A DNA stretch of 64,000 nucleotides, taken from assembly GCF_000478195.2 (NCBI RefSeq), contig NZ_AUZM01000006.1:92571-156570 (forward strand), given 5' to 3'. The notes under the pieces are model-generated. The model did not search any database. It saw only the letters and a list, made by a program, of their open reading frames with translations, and was not told the DNA's origin. This DNA is from Lyngbya aestuarii BL J (lineage in GTDB: Bacteria; Cyanobacteriota; Cyanobacteriia; Cyanobacteriales; Microcoleaceae). Shown piece after piece: positions 28,340-37,366 of this stretch. Made by a program: the position numbers and the translations under genes. Each line of letters begins with the position of its first letter. Position 1 is the stretch's first letter.

Positions 28340-29119
28340 CTATTGAGGAAACTGTCTTGATCTCACCTCCTGACAATATTGTTGGATCGCTTGAGTGACC
28401 CCTTCTTCCAAATTGGCATAAGTTTTCACAAAAGGCGGTTGCCAAGCCGATAACCCCAACAAATCCGGCGTCACCAACACTTGACCATCACAATGCGCCC
28501 CCGCCCCAATTCCAATCGTGGGAATGGTTAACTTTTGAGTAATTTCCATTGCCAACTTTGCCGGAATATGTTCTAATACAACCGCAAACGCTCCCGCATT
28601 CTCCAAAGCGATCGCTTCCGTTAAAATCCGATCAGCCGCTTCGGCTGTTTTCCCCTGTTTACGAAATCCGCCCAACTGATGCACCGACTGCGGCGTTAAC
28701 CCGACATGACCCATCACCGGAATACCCGCCTGTACCAAATAACGCACTGTTTGCGCCATTTCCGGATATCCGCCTTCTAGCTTCACCGCCTGCGCCCCCG
28801 CTTCCTTCATCACCTGTCCCGCCGATCGCATCGCTTGTTGGGGACTTTCTTGATAAGTTAAAAACGGCAAATCAACCACCATCAACGCATTTTTTACCCC
28901 ACGCCGCACCGCTTTGGCATGATGCAACATCTCCGCTAACGTCAGGGGTAAAGTCGTTTCATAACCCAACGCCACCATCGCCAGAGAATCTCCGACTAAA
29001 ATCACATCTACCCCTGCGGTATCCAACAGTCGCGCCATCCCATAATCATAAGCAGTCAACACGGCGATCGCACGGCCTTGTTGTTTCCATTGCATTAATT
29101 GTTGAATGGTAATACTCAT
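28340..29119 (-). CDS. panB: 3-methyl-2-oxobutanoate hydroxymethyltransferase
   Basis: First committed step of pantothenate (coenzyme A) synthesis: transfers a hydroxymethyl group from methylene-tetrahydrofolate to 2-oxoisovalerate to give ketopantoate. The 259 residues match the family throughout: [64 protein letters not shown] and [15 protein letters not shown]. The metal ligands (Asp of VGDS, Asp of VVDLP, Glu of KLEGG) are all present. Single gene. Confidence 0.97.
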   Translation of the reverse strand: MSITIQQLMQWKQQGRAIAVLTAYDYGMARLLDTAGVDVILVGDSLAMVALGYETTLPLTLAEMLHHAKAVRRGVKNALMVVDLPFLTYQESPQQAMRSAGQVMKEAGAQAVKLEGGYPEMAQTVRYLVQAGIPVMGHVGLTPQSVHQLGGFRKQGKTAEAADRILTEAIALENAGAFAVVLEHIPAKLAMEITQKLTIPTIGIGAGAHCDGQVLVTPDLLGLSAWQPPFVKTYANLEEGVTQAIQQYCQEVRSRQFPQ

Positions 29120-29184
29120 AATAATTTAGGAATTTAGGAATTTAGGAGTTTAGAAAACTGTTATTGGTAAACGCATTAAATTGT

Positions 29185-29245
29185 CATTCTTAACCAGCGT
29201 GAAGAATCTCTTCGATCCTTCTTTTCACTCAGGGTGACAGGTGAC
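29185..29245. repeat. Single copy of a dispersed intergenic repeat
   Basis: Contains AAGAATCTCTTCGATCC and CACTCAGGGTGACAG, a relative of the units tandemly amplified at 55240-55735. Next to it (29126-29156) is a short tandem run of AATTTAGG-type units. Confidence 0.5.
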
Positions 29246-29264
29246 TGTAAAGACTGCTAACTGT

Positions 29265-30998
29265 CTACCGCCATCCTAACCAACGCAAAATCGGCACAAT
29301 TAAATAATGACTCACAGCCAAAGATAAACCCGTTGCACAGCCCAAAAGCCCAATAAACCCCAAACCAAACCAAAATTCTTCCCACTGGGGTTGAATTCCA
29401 ACAGAGGGAAATTGCAATACCTCGGGCGGAAACGTTTGATCTAAACTGAGTCCCCAAAAAATTCCTGTTGTTCCTGCCGCAACGACCATCGCAGAAACCC
29501 AACGATGACTCGGTAGCCCTAACCCCAACGTCAGGACTGCTGCCGAAAGACCCATACACAAATGTCCTAAAGTCCCAAAAAGACTCAGAATTTGCCAACT
29601 GATCCCACCCACGATATAACCCAAACTTCCCATCATCGCCGCCCGTTTATAACGACGGTTCATGTCATATCCACCCGCATCCGTTAAACCCAGTCCTGTT
29701 CCTAGCCCTGCCAAACCCAACACCAAAATTTGAGTTCCCAGTCGCATCGCCGCCCCCGGAAAGAACAAAGGAAAATTACTCGATAACGCCTCAGCAACAA
29801 CTTGACCCACCGGAGTCCAATAAGCCAACACCAACCCAAACACCGCCCCCGCAATACCGCCAACCCCAGCCAGTCCCATTCCCCACAACGTTGCCATACT
29901 CACTTGCATCAGTTGGGCGCTCAAAGATCCCGTCGCTTTGATCAAATTCCACAAGGCGCGATCGCTTTCCAATAAAGCCGTTTTGACCACATCTAAACCC
30001 CACTGCGACAACGACATCATCCGGCGAGGATACCGTTTTTGACGGGCAATTTTAAACAAATAAGTCTGAATTTCGGTCGCAGTTTGGGGGCGGCGAATGG
30101 CTTGATCCTGAACCATTTGATCGAGTAAATTGGCAAACCACGGACTAACAACCGCCCGATGCTGCCATCGTAATTCTGCGGTAATGGGATCTTCAAGATC
30201 GGCAGGATATACACCCGTTAACAGATGAATACAAGTTCGACCCAAGGCATAAAAATCCGCAGGTGGCCCCACAGTAGCACCCACGATTTGTTCAGGAGGA
30301 CTATAACCGGGAGAAACTAAACGAGTTGTGCTTCTGGGCGTAGCTTCGCGATCGCTCGACATCAACCGTCCTACCTGTTTCGCCCCGCCAAAATCAATCA
30401 TCACCAATTGATGAGTTTGGATCGGAGTCACCGTTAATGGGAATGCAGGAGTCGAACGCAACATCAAATTAGACGGTTTGAGATCTCGATGAATGATATT
30501 TGCCCCGTGTAATTCCCGTAAAATCTCTAAAGCCTGTTGTAACCAGTCAATCACCCATTCTTCTGGACAACCGTGGGGATGCTCGTCTAAAATCTCCTGT
30601 AGCGTTAACCCGTGAATTTTTTCCATCACCAAACACGGCAACGGCGAGAGAGTAGAGTTGCGTTTTTTGAGGAGAAAATAGCTATCAGGCGATACTTTCG
30701 GCACTCCAGGGTGACGCATCCGTGCCAAAACACTCGCTTCTTGTTCAAAGAGTTCTAATGCTTTAGGAGACGGTTCTAGCAATACTTTTAAGACTTTTTC
30801 TGTTTGTGTTTTTAAGTCCCAAACCACATAAAGTGTTGAAAATCCTCCTGTTCCCAGACACCGTAAAGGAACATAACGATTATTGAGTTCTAAAGGAGCG
30901 CCGCAACGTTGGCAATATTTATTTCCCCAAGGTTGACCGTCCGGTTGAGAACACTTGGGGTTAATGCAGTGCAGTGTAGATGAAACAGGATGATCCAC
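29265..30998 (-). CDS. Eukaryotic-type Ser/Thr protein kinase with membrane tail
   Basis: 577 residues, GTG start. The N-terminus carries a four-Cys zinc-ribbon-like motif (CINPKCSQ...YCQRCGAP). The kinase domain (about 40-310) has a Gly-rich loop LGTGGFSTLY, a Lys in VLKVLLE, catalytic Asp172 in HRDLKPSN, IDFGGAKQVG in place of DFG and SPGYSPPEQ. After about residue 345, several hydrophobic glycine-rich segments suggest a membrane-embedded tail of four to six helices (ATLWGMGLAGVGGIAGAVFG and others). It is likely a membrane-anchored regulatory kinase; its targets are unknown. This Cys-ribbon plus kinase design is common in filamentous cyanobacteria. Confidence 0.93.
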   Translation of the reverse strand: MDHPVSSTLHCINPKCSQPDGQPWGNKYCQRCGAPLELNNRYVPLRCLGTGGFSTLYVVWDLKTQTEKVLKVLLEPSPKALELFEQEASVLARMRHPGVPKVSPDSYFLLKKRNSTLSPLPCLVMEKIHGLTLQEILDEHPHGCPEEWVIDWLQQALEILRELHGANIIHRDLKPSNLMLRSTPAFPLTVTPIQTHQLVMIDFGGAKQVGRLMSSDREATPRSTTRLVSPGYSPPEQIVGATVGPPADFYALGRTCIHLLTGVYPADLEDPITAELRWQHRAVVSPWFANLLDQMVQDQAIRRPQTATEIQTYLFKIARQKRYPRRMMSLSQWGLDVVKTALLESDRALWNLIKATGSLSAQLMQVSMATLWGMGLAGVGGIAGAVFGLVLAYWTPVGQVVAEALSSNFPLFFPGAAMRLGTQILVLGLAGLGTGLGLTDAGGYDMNRRYKRAAMMGSLGYIVGGISWQILSLFGTLGHLCMGLSAAVLTLGLGLPSHRWVSAMVVAAGTTGIFWGLSLDQTFPPEVLQFPSVGIQPQWEEFWFGLGFIGLLGCATGLSLAVSHYLIVPILRWLGWR

Positions 30999-31301
30999 AG
31001 TGGGTTTTACAGTGAACAGCTTTTACAGTGAACAGCGCGAAGTGGGATCTTGCGGTCAGACAAGGTGCGAGGTTTCCAACTCCTGCGTAGAGCAACTTCG
31101 CGGCGAGAATGATCAGCGCTTGCCTTGCAACAGAGTAACTTGTGATCGTCAGTTTACAGTTCTACAAAGTTGTTAGTCTTCAATTAATAAGGATACCTTG
31201 TATGTAGACGATTGATCGGGGGCAATTGTTCAGTGAATCGCAGACCCTCTAACTTCTTCTTTTTTCGGGCTTCTCCATCCTCAATTAATTCCTAAAATAA
31301 T
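30999..31301. other. Divergent intergenic region with small repeats
   Basis: 303 bp between the kinase and the antiporter. A direct repeat of TTTTACAGTGAACAGC occurs at about 31008-31036. A more GC-rich patch (31037-31135, with TGCGGTCAGACAAGGTGCGA) looks like a dispersed repeat rather than a gene. It should hold the promoters of both divergent genes. Confidence 0.45.
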
Positions 31302-33011
31302 ATGAGCTTGCACCATATTTTACTAGACCTCGTTTTACTTTTAGCAATTACCACTATTTCTGTCATTTTATTCAAACGAGTTAAACTCGGTTCAGTTGTC
31401 GGTTTGTTAGTGGCGGGGGTGGTTCTTGGCCCTTCTGGTTTAGCGATTACAGACGATCCCGAAGGACTGCGACACATTACTGAACTGGGAGTGGTGTTTT
31501 TACTGTTTATCATCGGGTTGGAAATGCACCCGGAAAAATTGTGGTCAATGCGTCGGCTTGTTTTTGGTTTGGGTTCACTCCAATTGGGTTTAACTGCGAT
31601 CGCTATTACTCTCTACGGACTGGTTCTCGGCTATTCTGGGAATGCCGCCTTAATTCTCGGACTGGGTTTGGCAATGTCTTCGACAGCATTTGTCATGCAG
31701 TTACTCGAAGAACGCAATGAAGGCTCGACTGAATACGGTCAAACGACTTTTGCAATTTTACTTCTACAAGATATCGCGATTGTTCCGATTTTGGCTTTGG
31801 TTCCTCTATTATCAAACCAACCGACCCAGGCTAATAGTATTCCTTTTTGGCAACAGGGAGCGACTGTATTTGGTGGATTATTTGCGGTTTATTTATTGGG
31901 ATGTTATGGGGTGCCGTTTGTTCTCAAAATTGTGGTCAGTCAACGCAACCGAGAAGCGATCGCCGGGATTGTGGGTTTAACGGTGATTGGTTCGGCTTGG
32001 GTGATGGATTCGGTGGGGTTATCGATGTCTTTGGGTGCTTTTTTTATCGGAATGTTGTTGTCGGGTTCTCATTATCGCCATTATTTAGAATCGGAAATTG
32101 AACCGTTTAAAAATCTTCTCCTGAGTTTGTTCTTTATCTCTGTCGGGATGTCGATTAATCTTGAGGCTTTCTTGAGTGAAGGGTTTCAGATGGTTGGTCA
32201 TGCTTTAGCTTTAATGTTGGTGAAAGCAATTATTTTGTTTGGCTTGTGTTTAGCGTTTCGCTTGAGTCGATTAACATCGGTGCGGGTGGCGACTTTACTT
32301 CCTCAAAATGGTGAGTTTGGTTTTGTGTTATTTAGTGCAGCCGCTGAAACGGAGTTAATTAGTGATGAGGCGTTTTCTTGGTTGGTGGTGATTATTGTGA
32401 TTTCGATGGTAACAACACCTCTATTAGTTCGGTTTGGAGATTCACTCGCGCAACGTTTATCTCAATCGACAAAAATGAGTGAAGACTCTGTTCAAGCTTT
32501 ATCTAAACGCAGAATTCGGAACCCCAAAGCTGTTTTAGTGATTGGTTATGGTCGAGTCGGACAGGTGGTTTGTACGATTCTTGAACGCATGAATATTCCC
32601 TATATTGCTCTCGAAAAAGATCTTGAACAAGTCGCCGCAGGACGCGCATCAGGTCGAGCGGTTTATTTTGGTGATGTGGATAATCCTCGGATTTTATCAG
32701 CCGTTCGAGTGCGTCGGGCGCGAGCGGTGGTGATTACGGTTGGAGAGTCTAAAATTACCGAAAAGTTAGTGGGTTTGTTGCAAAGTTCTTATCCGAATTT
32801 ACCCTTAGTTGTCCGAACTCGAAATTTAGAACAACGGAAAAAAATGTTAGGGGTTGGTGTCGGTCATGTCGTTCCTGAAGTGGTTGAAGCGGCGTTGATG
32901 ATGGGAGAAAAAACACTCGAACTTTTAGGGATTTCTGAGCTAGAATCAACTTCGCTGTTGAGTTTACTTCGTCAAGATGAATATGCCGCCCTTCATCTCT
33001 CTAAAGATTAA
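31302..33011 (+). CDS. CPA2-family cation:proton antiporter with TrkA-N domain
   Basis: 569 residues. About twelve membrane segments fill residues 1-385 and show the Na+/H+ exchanger fold (GLLVAGVVLGPSGLAI, FLLFIIGLEMHPEKLW, GLAMSSTAFVMQLL, LLLQDIAIVPILALVP, SLGAFFIGMLLSG). A cytosolic RCK/TrkA-N domain follows (about 405-530), with the Rossmann motif VLVIGYGRVGQVV and acidic end VYFGDVDNP. This is the architecture of KefB/KefC-type K+/H+ antiporters. The NAD(H)-binding domain suggests redox or nucleotide gating. The substrate ion is inferred from the family. Confidence 0.94.
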   Translation: MSLHHILLDLVLLLAITTISVILFKRVKLGSVVGLLVAGVVLGPSGLAITDDPEGLRHITELGVVFLLFIIGLEMHPEKLWSMRRLVFGLGSLQLGLTAIAITLYGLVLGYSGNAALILGLGLAMSSTAFVMQLLEERNEGSTEYGQTTFAILLLQDIAIVPILALVPLLSNQPTQANSIPFWQQGATVFGGLFAVYLLGCYGVPFVLKIVVSQRNREAIAGIVGLTVIGSAWVMDSVGLSMSLGAFFIGMLLSGSHYRHYLESEIEPFKNLLLSLFFISVGMSINLEAFLSEGFQMVGHALALMLVKAIILFGLCLAFRLSRLTSVRVATLLPQNGEFGFVLFSAAAETELISDEAFSWLVVIIVISMVTTPLLVRFGDSLAQRLSQSTKMSEDSVQALSKRRIRNPKAVLVIGYGRVGQVVCTILERMNIPYIALEKDLEQVAAGRASGRAVYFGDVDNPRILSAVRVRRARAVVITVGESKITEKLVGLLQSSYPNLPLVVRTRNLEQRKKMLGVGVGHVVPEVVEAALMMGEKTLELLGISELESTSLLSLLRQDEYAALHLSKD

Positions 33012-33147
33012 TGATCAATTTAATTTGAAAGAATAAAAAATTTATACAGGTTCTTTGAGTCCGATTGGGGAACTCAACATTCTCTGTCTGCTAAAAGTTT
33101 GTCAAATTCCCAGATGTCACAAGCATCTTACAGTTCAGTTGAATTTA

Positions 33148-33477
33148 TTAATGAATTTCATTAAAGAGATTTTTACTCAAAAACTTGAATAAACTAAAAA
33201 TAATCAAGGGCAAAGAAAACCAAACAATAATAATATTCATAAAATGAGTTACATTGTTTGCAAAAACTGCGTCTATTCTCCAACTCATAAAGACGACAGG
33301 AGATATTATTAAAAGCAAAGCAATTTCAGGTTGACTATTTAATTTAAAAGATAATTTAAAAGTTGCGATTAAACCTAAAAATATAGAAAAAATAATCGTA
33401 GATATTTCTGCCCATTCCCAAGCAGACTCTAAAATAGGATTTACTATTTCGGGGAAAGAAGTAACTGCAAGTATCAT
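33148..33477 (-). CDS. Small membrane protein of unknown function
   Basis: 109 residues from an ATG at 33477 with an AAGGA site six bases upstream. An upstream in-frame GTG (33507) would add ten residues. Three hydrophobic stretches are visible (ISTIIFSIFLGLIATFKLSF, PEIALLLIISPVVFMSW, IIIVWFSLPLIIFSLFKFL), and the end is charged (KFLSKNLFNEIH). No family is recognised. The DNA is markedly AT-rich compared with its neighbours, which may mean transfer or just relaxed constraint. Confidence 0.6.
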   Translation of the reverse strand: MILAVTSFPEIVNPILESAWEWAEISTIIFSIFLGLIATFKLSFKLNSQPEIALLLIISPVVFMSWRIDAVFANNVTHFMNIIIVWFSLPLIIFSLFKFLSKNLFNEIH

Positions 33478-33565
33478 AGTATTTCCTTGTCTATAATTTG
33501 GGTTCACAACTCTATCATGTTTGCTTGATTATATAGCAGTTCTCAGAGCAATTACTCCCTTCTCC

Positions 33566-33754
33566 TTGTAGGAGAGCAGGGCTGTTTCATTCTCAGTTAA
33601 AAATTGCCGGGGGTGATGGGGAGAGGAGTTTTTTCCTCGGAAAAATAGCTTTTTATTAATAAAAATCGTCCCTACCTCCCTACCTCCCTACCTCCCCACC
33701 CCCCCACAAATCAAGTTTTAGGGCCTTAACGCGCACGGCCCTGCTTGTAGGAGA
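33566..33754. mobile_element. Miniature inverted-repeat element with 10-bp target duplication
   Basis: The element proper is 33576-33744 (169 bp), with ends GCAGGGC and GCCCTGC extendable to about 10 bp with one mismatch. It is flanked on both sides by the direct repeat TTGTAGGAGA (33566-33575 and 33745-33754), a perfect target duplication. Removing the element restores CTCCTTGTAGGAGAGGGG, itself a common cyanobacterial intergenic repeat, so the insertion is nested. It shares ends and a GGTAGGGA minisatellite with the copy at 19086-19338 but lies in the opposite orientation. It has no coding capacity and must move with a transposase from elsewhere. Confidence 0.85.
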
Positions 33755-34058
33755 GGGGTTGGGGTGAGGTTAACAACAACAAACTCTCTATCAATCCTGA
33801 AAAAAAGAGACAACCCTTTGGAAAAACGTCATAATCTTTAAAAAAGTTAACATTTATCGTGACAATTTAGTGATACAGAAAACAGAAATCTAGCTTGATC
33901 TCTCAAAATGTAGGTAAATATAAAGAAATATAAAGAAATATTATGTAAAACTTAAAAATATTCAAGGTAAATGGGGACAGATTCTTGATACTATCTTAAA
34001 TATCTTGGCACAAAGACCAAAATATAAGCGATTCCGACAAGGGAGATATCAAGGAGTT
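33755..34058. promoter_or_regulatory. Upstream region of the RuBisCO operon
   Basis: About 300 bp before rbcL. AT-rich, with a tandem ATATAAAGAA repeat at about 33917-33940. LysR-type (RbcR/CbbR) control is usual for this operon in cyanobacteria, but I cannot place a convincing site or the -10 and -35 elements. Confidence 0.4.
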
Positions 34059-35489
34059 ATGGCTTACTCGCAAACTCGAACTCAGTCAAAAGCTGGCTAC
34101 CAAGCTGGTGTAAAAGACTATAAACTGACTTATTACACGCCCGACTATACGCCGAAAGATACAGATATTCTGGCTGCATTTCGTTTCAGCCCTCAGCCGG
34201 GAGTTCCTCCCGAAGAAGCAGGAGCAGCAATTGCGGCTGAGTCCTCGACTGGAACCTGGACAACAGTATGGACGGACTTATTAACTGACCTCGACCGCTA
34301 CAAAGGCCGTTGTTATGATATCGAATCCGTTCCCGGAGAAGATAATCAATACTTCTGTTTTGTTGCTTATCCTCTCGATCTGTTTGAGGAAGGCTCTGTT
34401 ACCAATATGTTGACCTCGATTGTAGGTAACGTATTTGGATTTAAAGCACTGCGATCGCTGCGTTTAGAAGATCTACGCATTCCTATCGCTTACATGAAGA
34501 CCTTCCAAGGTCCTCCTCACGGAATTACCGTAGAACGCGACAAACTCAACAAATACGGTCGTCCGCTCCTCGGTTGTACCATTAAACCCAAACTCGGTTT
34601 ATCGGCAAAGAACTACGGACGTGCTGTATATGAATGTCTGCGGGGTGGCTTAGACTTCACCAAAGACGACGAAAACATTAACTCTCAGCCCTTCATGCGC
34701 TGGCGTGATCGCTTCCTGTTCGTTCAAGAAGCTATCGAAAAAGCTCAAGCAGAAACCGGAGAAGTTAAAGGTCACTACCTCAACGTTACCGCTCCCACCT
34801 GCGAAGAAATGCTGGAACGGGCAGAATTTGCCAAAGAAATTGGCACCCCGATCATCATGCACGACTACCTCACAGGAGGTTTCACCGCGAATACAACCTT
34901 AGCAAAATGGTGTCGTCGTAACGGTCTGTTACTCCACATTCACCGGGCAATGCACGCGGTAATTGACCGTCAACGCAACCACGGAATTCACTTCCGCGTC
35001 CTCGCCAAGTGCTTACGGATGTCCGGTGGTGATCACCTCCACTCCGGTACTGTTGTGGGTAAACTCGAAGGTGAAAAAGGTATCACCATGGGTTTTGTAG
35101 ACCTAATGCGTGAAGATCACATCGAACAAGACCGTGAACGCGGTATTTTCTTCACTCAAGATTGGGCTTCTATGCCGGGTGTAATGCCTGTAGCCTCCGG
35201 TGGTATCCACGTATGGCATATGCCGGCGTTGGTTGAAATCTTCGGCGACGACTCCTGCTTACAGTTCGGTGGTGGTACTCTCGGACACCCCTGGGGTAAT
35301 GCTCCTGGTGCAACTGCAAACCGGGTTGCTCTCGAAGCTTGTATCCAAGCACGTAACGAAGGCCGTAACCTGTTCCGTGAAGGCGGCGACGTCATCCGTG
35401 AAGCGACCAAGTGGAGTCCTGAACTGGCTGTTGCTTGCGAACTGTGGAAAGAAATCAAGTTCGAGTTTGAAGCAATGGATACAGTCTAA
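34059..35489 (+). CDS. rbcL: RuBisCO large subunit, form IB
   Basis: 476 residues; catalyses CO2 or O2 addition to ribulose 1,5-bisphosphate in the carboxysome. The ATG at 34059 (MAYSQTRTQ) has AAGGAG five bases upstream and gives the normal length; frame upstream of it is open but not family-like. Visible motifs are [20 protein letters not shown], the active-site region [17 protein letters not shown] with the carbamylated Lys202, loop 6 [10 protein letters not shown] and [15 protein letters not shown]. It begins the operon with rbcX (92 bp later) and rbcS. Confidence 0.99.
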   Translation: MAYSQTRTQSKAGYQAGVKDYKLTYYTPDYTPKDTDILAAFRFSPQPGVPPEEAGAAIAAESSTGTWTTVWTDLLTDLDRYKGRCYDIESVPGEDNQYFCFVAYPLDLFEEGSVTNMLTSIVGNVFGFKALRSLRLEDLRIPIAYMKTFQGPPHGITVERDKLNKYGRPLLGCTIKPKLGLSAKNYGRAVYECLRGGLDFTKDDENINSQPFMRWRDRFLFVQEAIEKAQAETGEVKGHYLNVTAPTCEEMLERAEFAKEIGTPIIMHDYLTGGFTANTTLAKWCRRNGLLLHIHRAMHAVIDRQRNHGIHFRVLAKCLRMSGGDHLHSGTVVGKLEGEKGITMGFVDLMREDHIEQDRERGIFFTQDWASMPGVMPVASGGIHVWHMPALVEIFGDDSCLQFGGGTLGHPWGNAPGATANRVALEACIQARNEGRNLFREGGDVIREATKWSPELAVACELWKEIKFEFEAMDTV

Positions 35490-35581
35490 ATCCACTTCCA
35501 GAGTGATGAGGATGAATTTTAAGCAATAACTAGATAAACTTAGAATTCAAAACTCAGAACTCTTGGAGGTTGGTGTCAGAC

Positions 35582-35983
35582 ATGGATATCAAAAAAGTTG
35601 CAAAAGACACGACCAAGGTACTAACAAGCTACCTAACCTACCAAGCTGTACAGGTGGTTTCATCTCAATTAAAAGAGACAAACCCCGGTCTAGCAATTTG
35701 GTTGAGCGGATTCTCGTCCACCGGAAAAATTCAAGACGGTGAAGCGTATCTCAAAGAGATGCTTCAGGAAAACCAGGAAATGGCTTTCAGAATTATGACG
35801 GTGCGAGAACATCTCGCTCAAGAGGTGGGAGGTTATTTACCGGAAATGGTGCGTGAATCGATTCAGCAAGGCAATATGGAACATCGCCGTCAATACCTTG
35901 AACGGATGACACAGGTTTCCTTGTCTGACACCAGTCCTCATCCCGAATTTCAGATAGATTCCGAACCGACTCAGGATGAATAG
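35582..35983 (+). CDS. rbcX: RuBisCO assembly chaperone RbcX
   Basis: 133 residues, all helical, acting as a dimer that clamps the C-terminal tail of RbcL during assembly of the L8 core. The ATG at 35582 (MDIKKVAKDTTKVLTSYLTY) gives the usual family length, although the GGAGG at 35565-35569 is 12 bases away; TTG and GTG alternatives in frame lie too close to it. The conserved YLTYQAVQVVSSQLKETNP region is the tail-binding groove. The position between rbcL and rbcS is the standard cyanobacterial order. Confidence 0.97.
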   Translation: MDIKKVAKDTTKVLTSYLTYQAVQVVSSQLKETNPGLAIWLSGFSSTGKIQDGEAYLKEMLQENQEMAFRIMTVREHLAQEVGGYLPEMVRESIQQGNMEHRRQYLERMTQVSLSDTSPHPEFQIDSEPTQDE

Positions 35984-36035
35984 AGCCTGATCGCTGGACT
36001 GTTGTATACCTTTTTTAACGTTTTAGGAAATCGCA

Positions 36036-36380
36036 ATGCAAACTTTACCCAAAGAGCGTCGCTACGAAACTCTGTCTTATCTGCCTCCGTTGACTGATGC
36101 TCAGATTGACAAGCAAATTCAATATATGCTGTCTCAGGGTTTTATTCCGGCTGTTGAGTTCAACGAAACCGCAGAGCCAGAAGTTCACTATTGGACATTG
36201 TGGAAACTGCCCCTGTTCAATGCAACCACTGTCCGTGATGTGATGATGGAAATTCAAGCCTGCCGTCAAGAATATCCGAAGTGTTTCATTCGGGTTGCTG
36301 GTTTTGACAATGTGAAGCAGTGCCAAGTCTTAAGCTTCATTATTCACAGAGCTGATCAGTCGTCCGGTTATCGGTACTAA
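36036..36380 (+). CDS. rbcS: RuBisCO small subunit
   Basis: 114 residues, the expected length for cyanobacterial RbcS. Typical stretches are [42 protein letters not shown] and FIRVAGFDN. The small subunits cap the L8 core and are needed for full activity. It is the last gene of the rbcL-rbcX-rbcS operon and is followed 30 bp later by a strong terminator. Confidence 0.99.
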   Translation: MQTLPKERRYETLSYLPPLTDAQIDKQIQYMLSQGFIPAVEFNETAEPEVHYWTLWKLPLFNATTVRDVMMEIQACRQEYPKCFIRVAGFDNVKQCQVLSFIIHRADQSSGYRY

Positions 36381-36410
36381 ATCGCCCAGTTTAACAGATT
36401 AATTTGGAAA

Positions 36411-36436
36411 GGTAGGGAGTTATCTCTACCTTTTTT
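36411..36436 (+). terminator. Terminator of the rbcLXS operon
   Basis: GGTAGGGA, loop GTTA, TCTCTACC forms an 8-bp stem with one G-U pair, followed by six T residues. It lies 30 bp after the rbcS stop on the same strand. Confidence 0.88.
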
Positions 36437-36845
36437 GTGCTAGCTGCAAATTAAGCTCGCATTATAACATCAAATAAATTTTATATGAGTCCCTTGACAT
36501 TAGACCCCGAGTATAGGTATCTTAGTTTAAGGAACAGGTTTTTCACAATTGGAGTAGTTAATCTGTTAAGGTTATTTGATTTTAGGGTGTGTTGTGACAA
36601 CTGAAGATAGACAGTGAAAGTCAATCTCATCTTTTCAGGGGCAAACAAACAGTAGACTTTCCGGTTAATTTTACGATCAGGACGAGGGTGATCTAAACCA
36701 AGGTTGGTATAATCTGATCGCAGAGAAATGTGATTAGTTGTCATATTTTTCATATTCATTATTATCCAGTGGGTAACTGGAGATGTTTCAGTGTGCATAA
36801 ATTGATAAAATACTTACGTTTTTAAATAGTCGGAGGTGTATGTTA
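36437..36845. other. AT-rich intergenic gap
   Basis: About 400 bp after the RuBisCO operon. A candidate rightward promoter has TTGACA at 36494-36499 and TATCTT at 36518-36523. A leftward 105-codon frame across 36481-36798 shows no protein-like features and is not called. Confidence 0.35.
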
Positions 36846-37022
36846 ATGGTTTTTTTTTCAGGCTTAAAACAATATTCAACTGAGAAAAATACAAGAAAAT
36901 ATTATTTGATACGGTTAAAATTTAACTTCAAAGATTGGATACAATCTTTAGCAATCTTTGAAAAAATTCGTTACAATGTTATTACAAGAAATGAGATAGA
37001 TAAATCTCCATCAGAAAACTAG
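36846..37022 (+). CDS. Possible small basic protein
   Basis: 58 codons from an ATG at 36846, nine bases after a strong GGAGG (36832-36836); an in-frame ATG at 36840 is also possible. The product (MVFFSGLKQYSTEKNTRKYY, then LIRLKFNFKDWIQSLAIFEK and on) is Lys-rich and matches nothing I know. The ribosome site is the only real support, and the surrounding DNA is very AT-rich. The call is uncertain. Confidence 0.35.
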   Translation: MVFFSGLKQYSTEKNTRKYYLIRLKFNFKDWIQSLAIFEKIRYNVITRNEIDKSPSEN

Positions 37023-37366
37023 AACTCAAAGTTTATACATCATCTTTGTGAACCAATCTAATTATGAGTGCATCAGTTAACCTCATCGAAGTCAAAAGAT
37101 GAAATAAGTTAAATCAGTGACTACAACTGATCAATTAATTCTCACTGCATCAGAACTCTAGCTCTGCTCAAATTAGCATAGAAACTTTTATTGATCATCG
37201 GGGATAAAAAACAAAAATGATTGATTTTTTTTCAATAAAATGAATAGAAATTGATCAGTCATTTGAAGCATCTACACATTAGCTCAAACCCTAGATAGAG
37301 AGCTTAAAATCTGCTGACTGTAGTTATTATTCAAATCCGTCCTTCATCAATTAACACTCAAACTCA
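37023..37366. other. Upstream region of the photoreceptor gene
   Basis: 344 bp, AT-rich, with no gene seen. It presumably carries the promoter of the PixJ-like gene. Confidence 0.35.

Noticed and set aside
28549..29112. 187-codon rightward frame opposite panB
   Set aside because: It is the antisense shadow of panB, with Pro/Ser-rich composition produced by that gene's codons.
31037..31135. Possible structured RNA in the GC-rich patch upstream of the antiporter
   Set aside because: No tRNA or riboswitch landmarks and no convincing long stem; it fits better as a dispersed repeat fragment.
36481..36798. 105-codon leftward frame after rbcS
   Set aside because: No protein-like pattern and no ribosome binding site; very AT-rich DNA gives long frames by chance.
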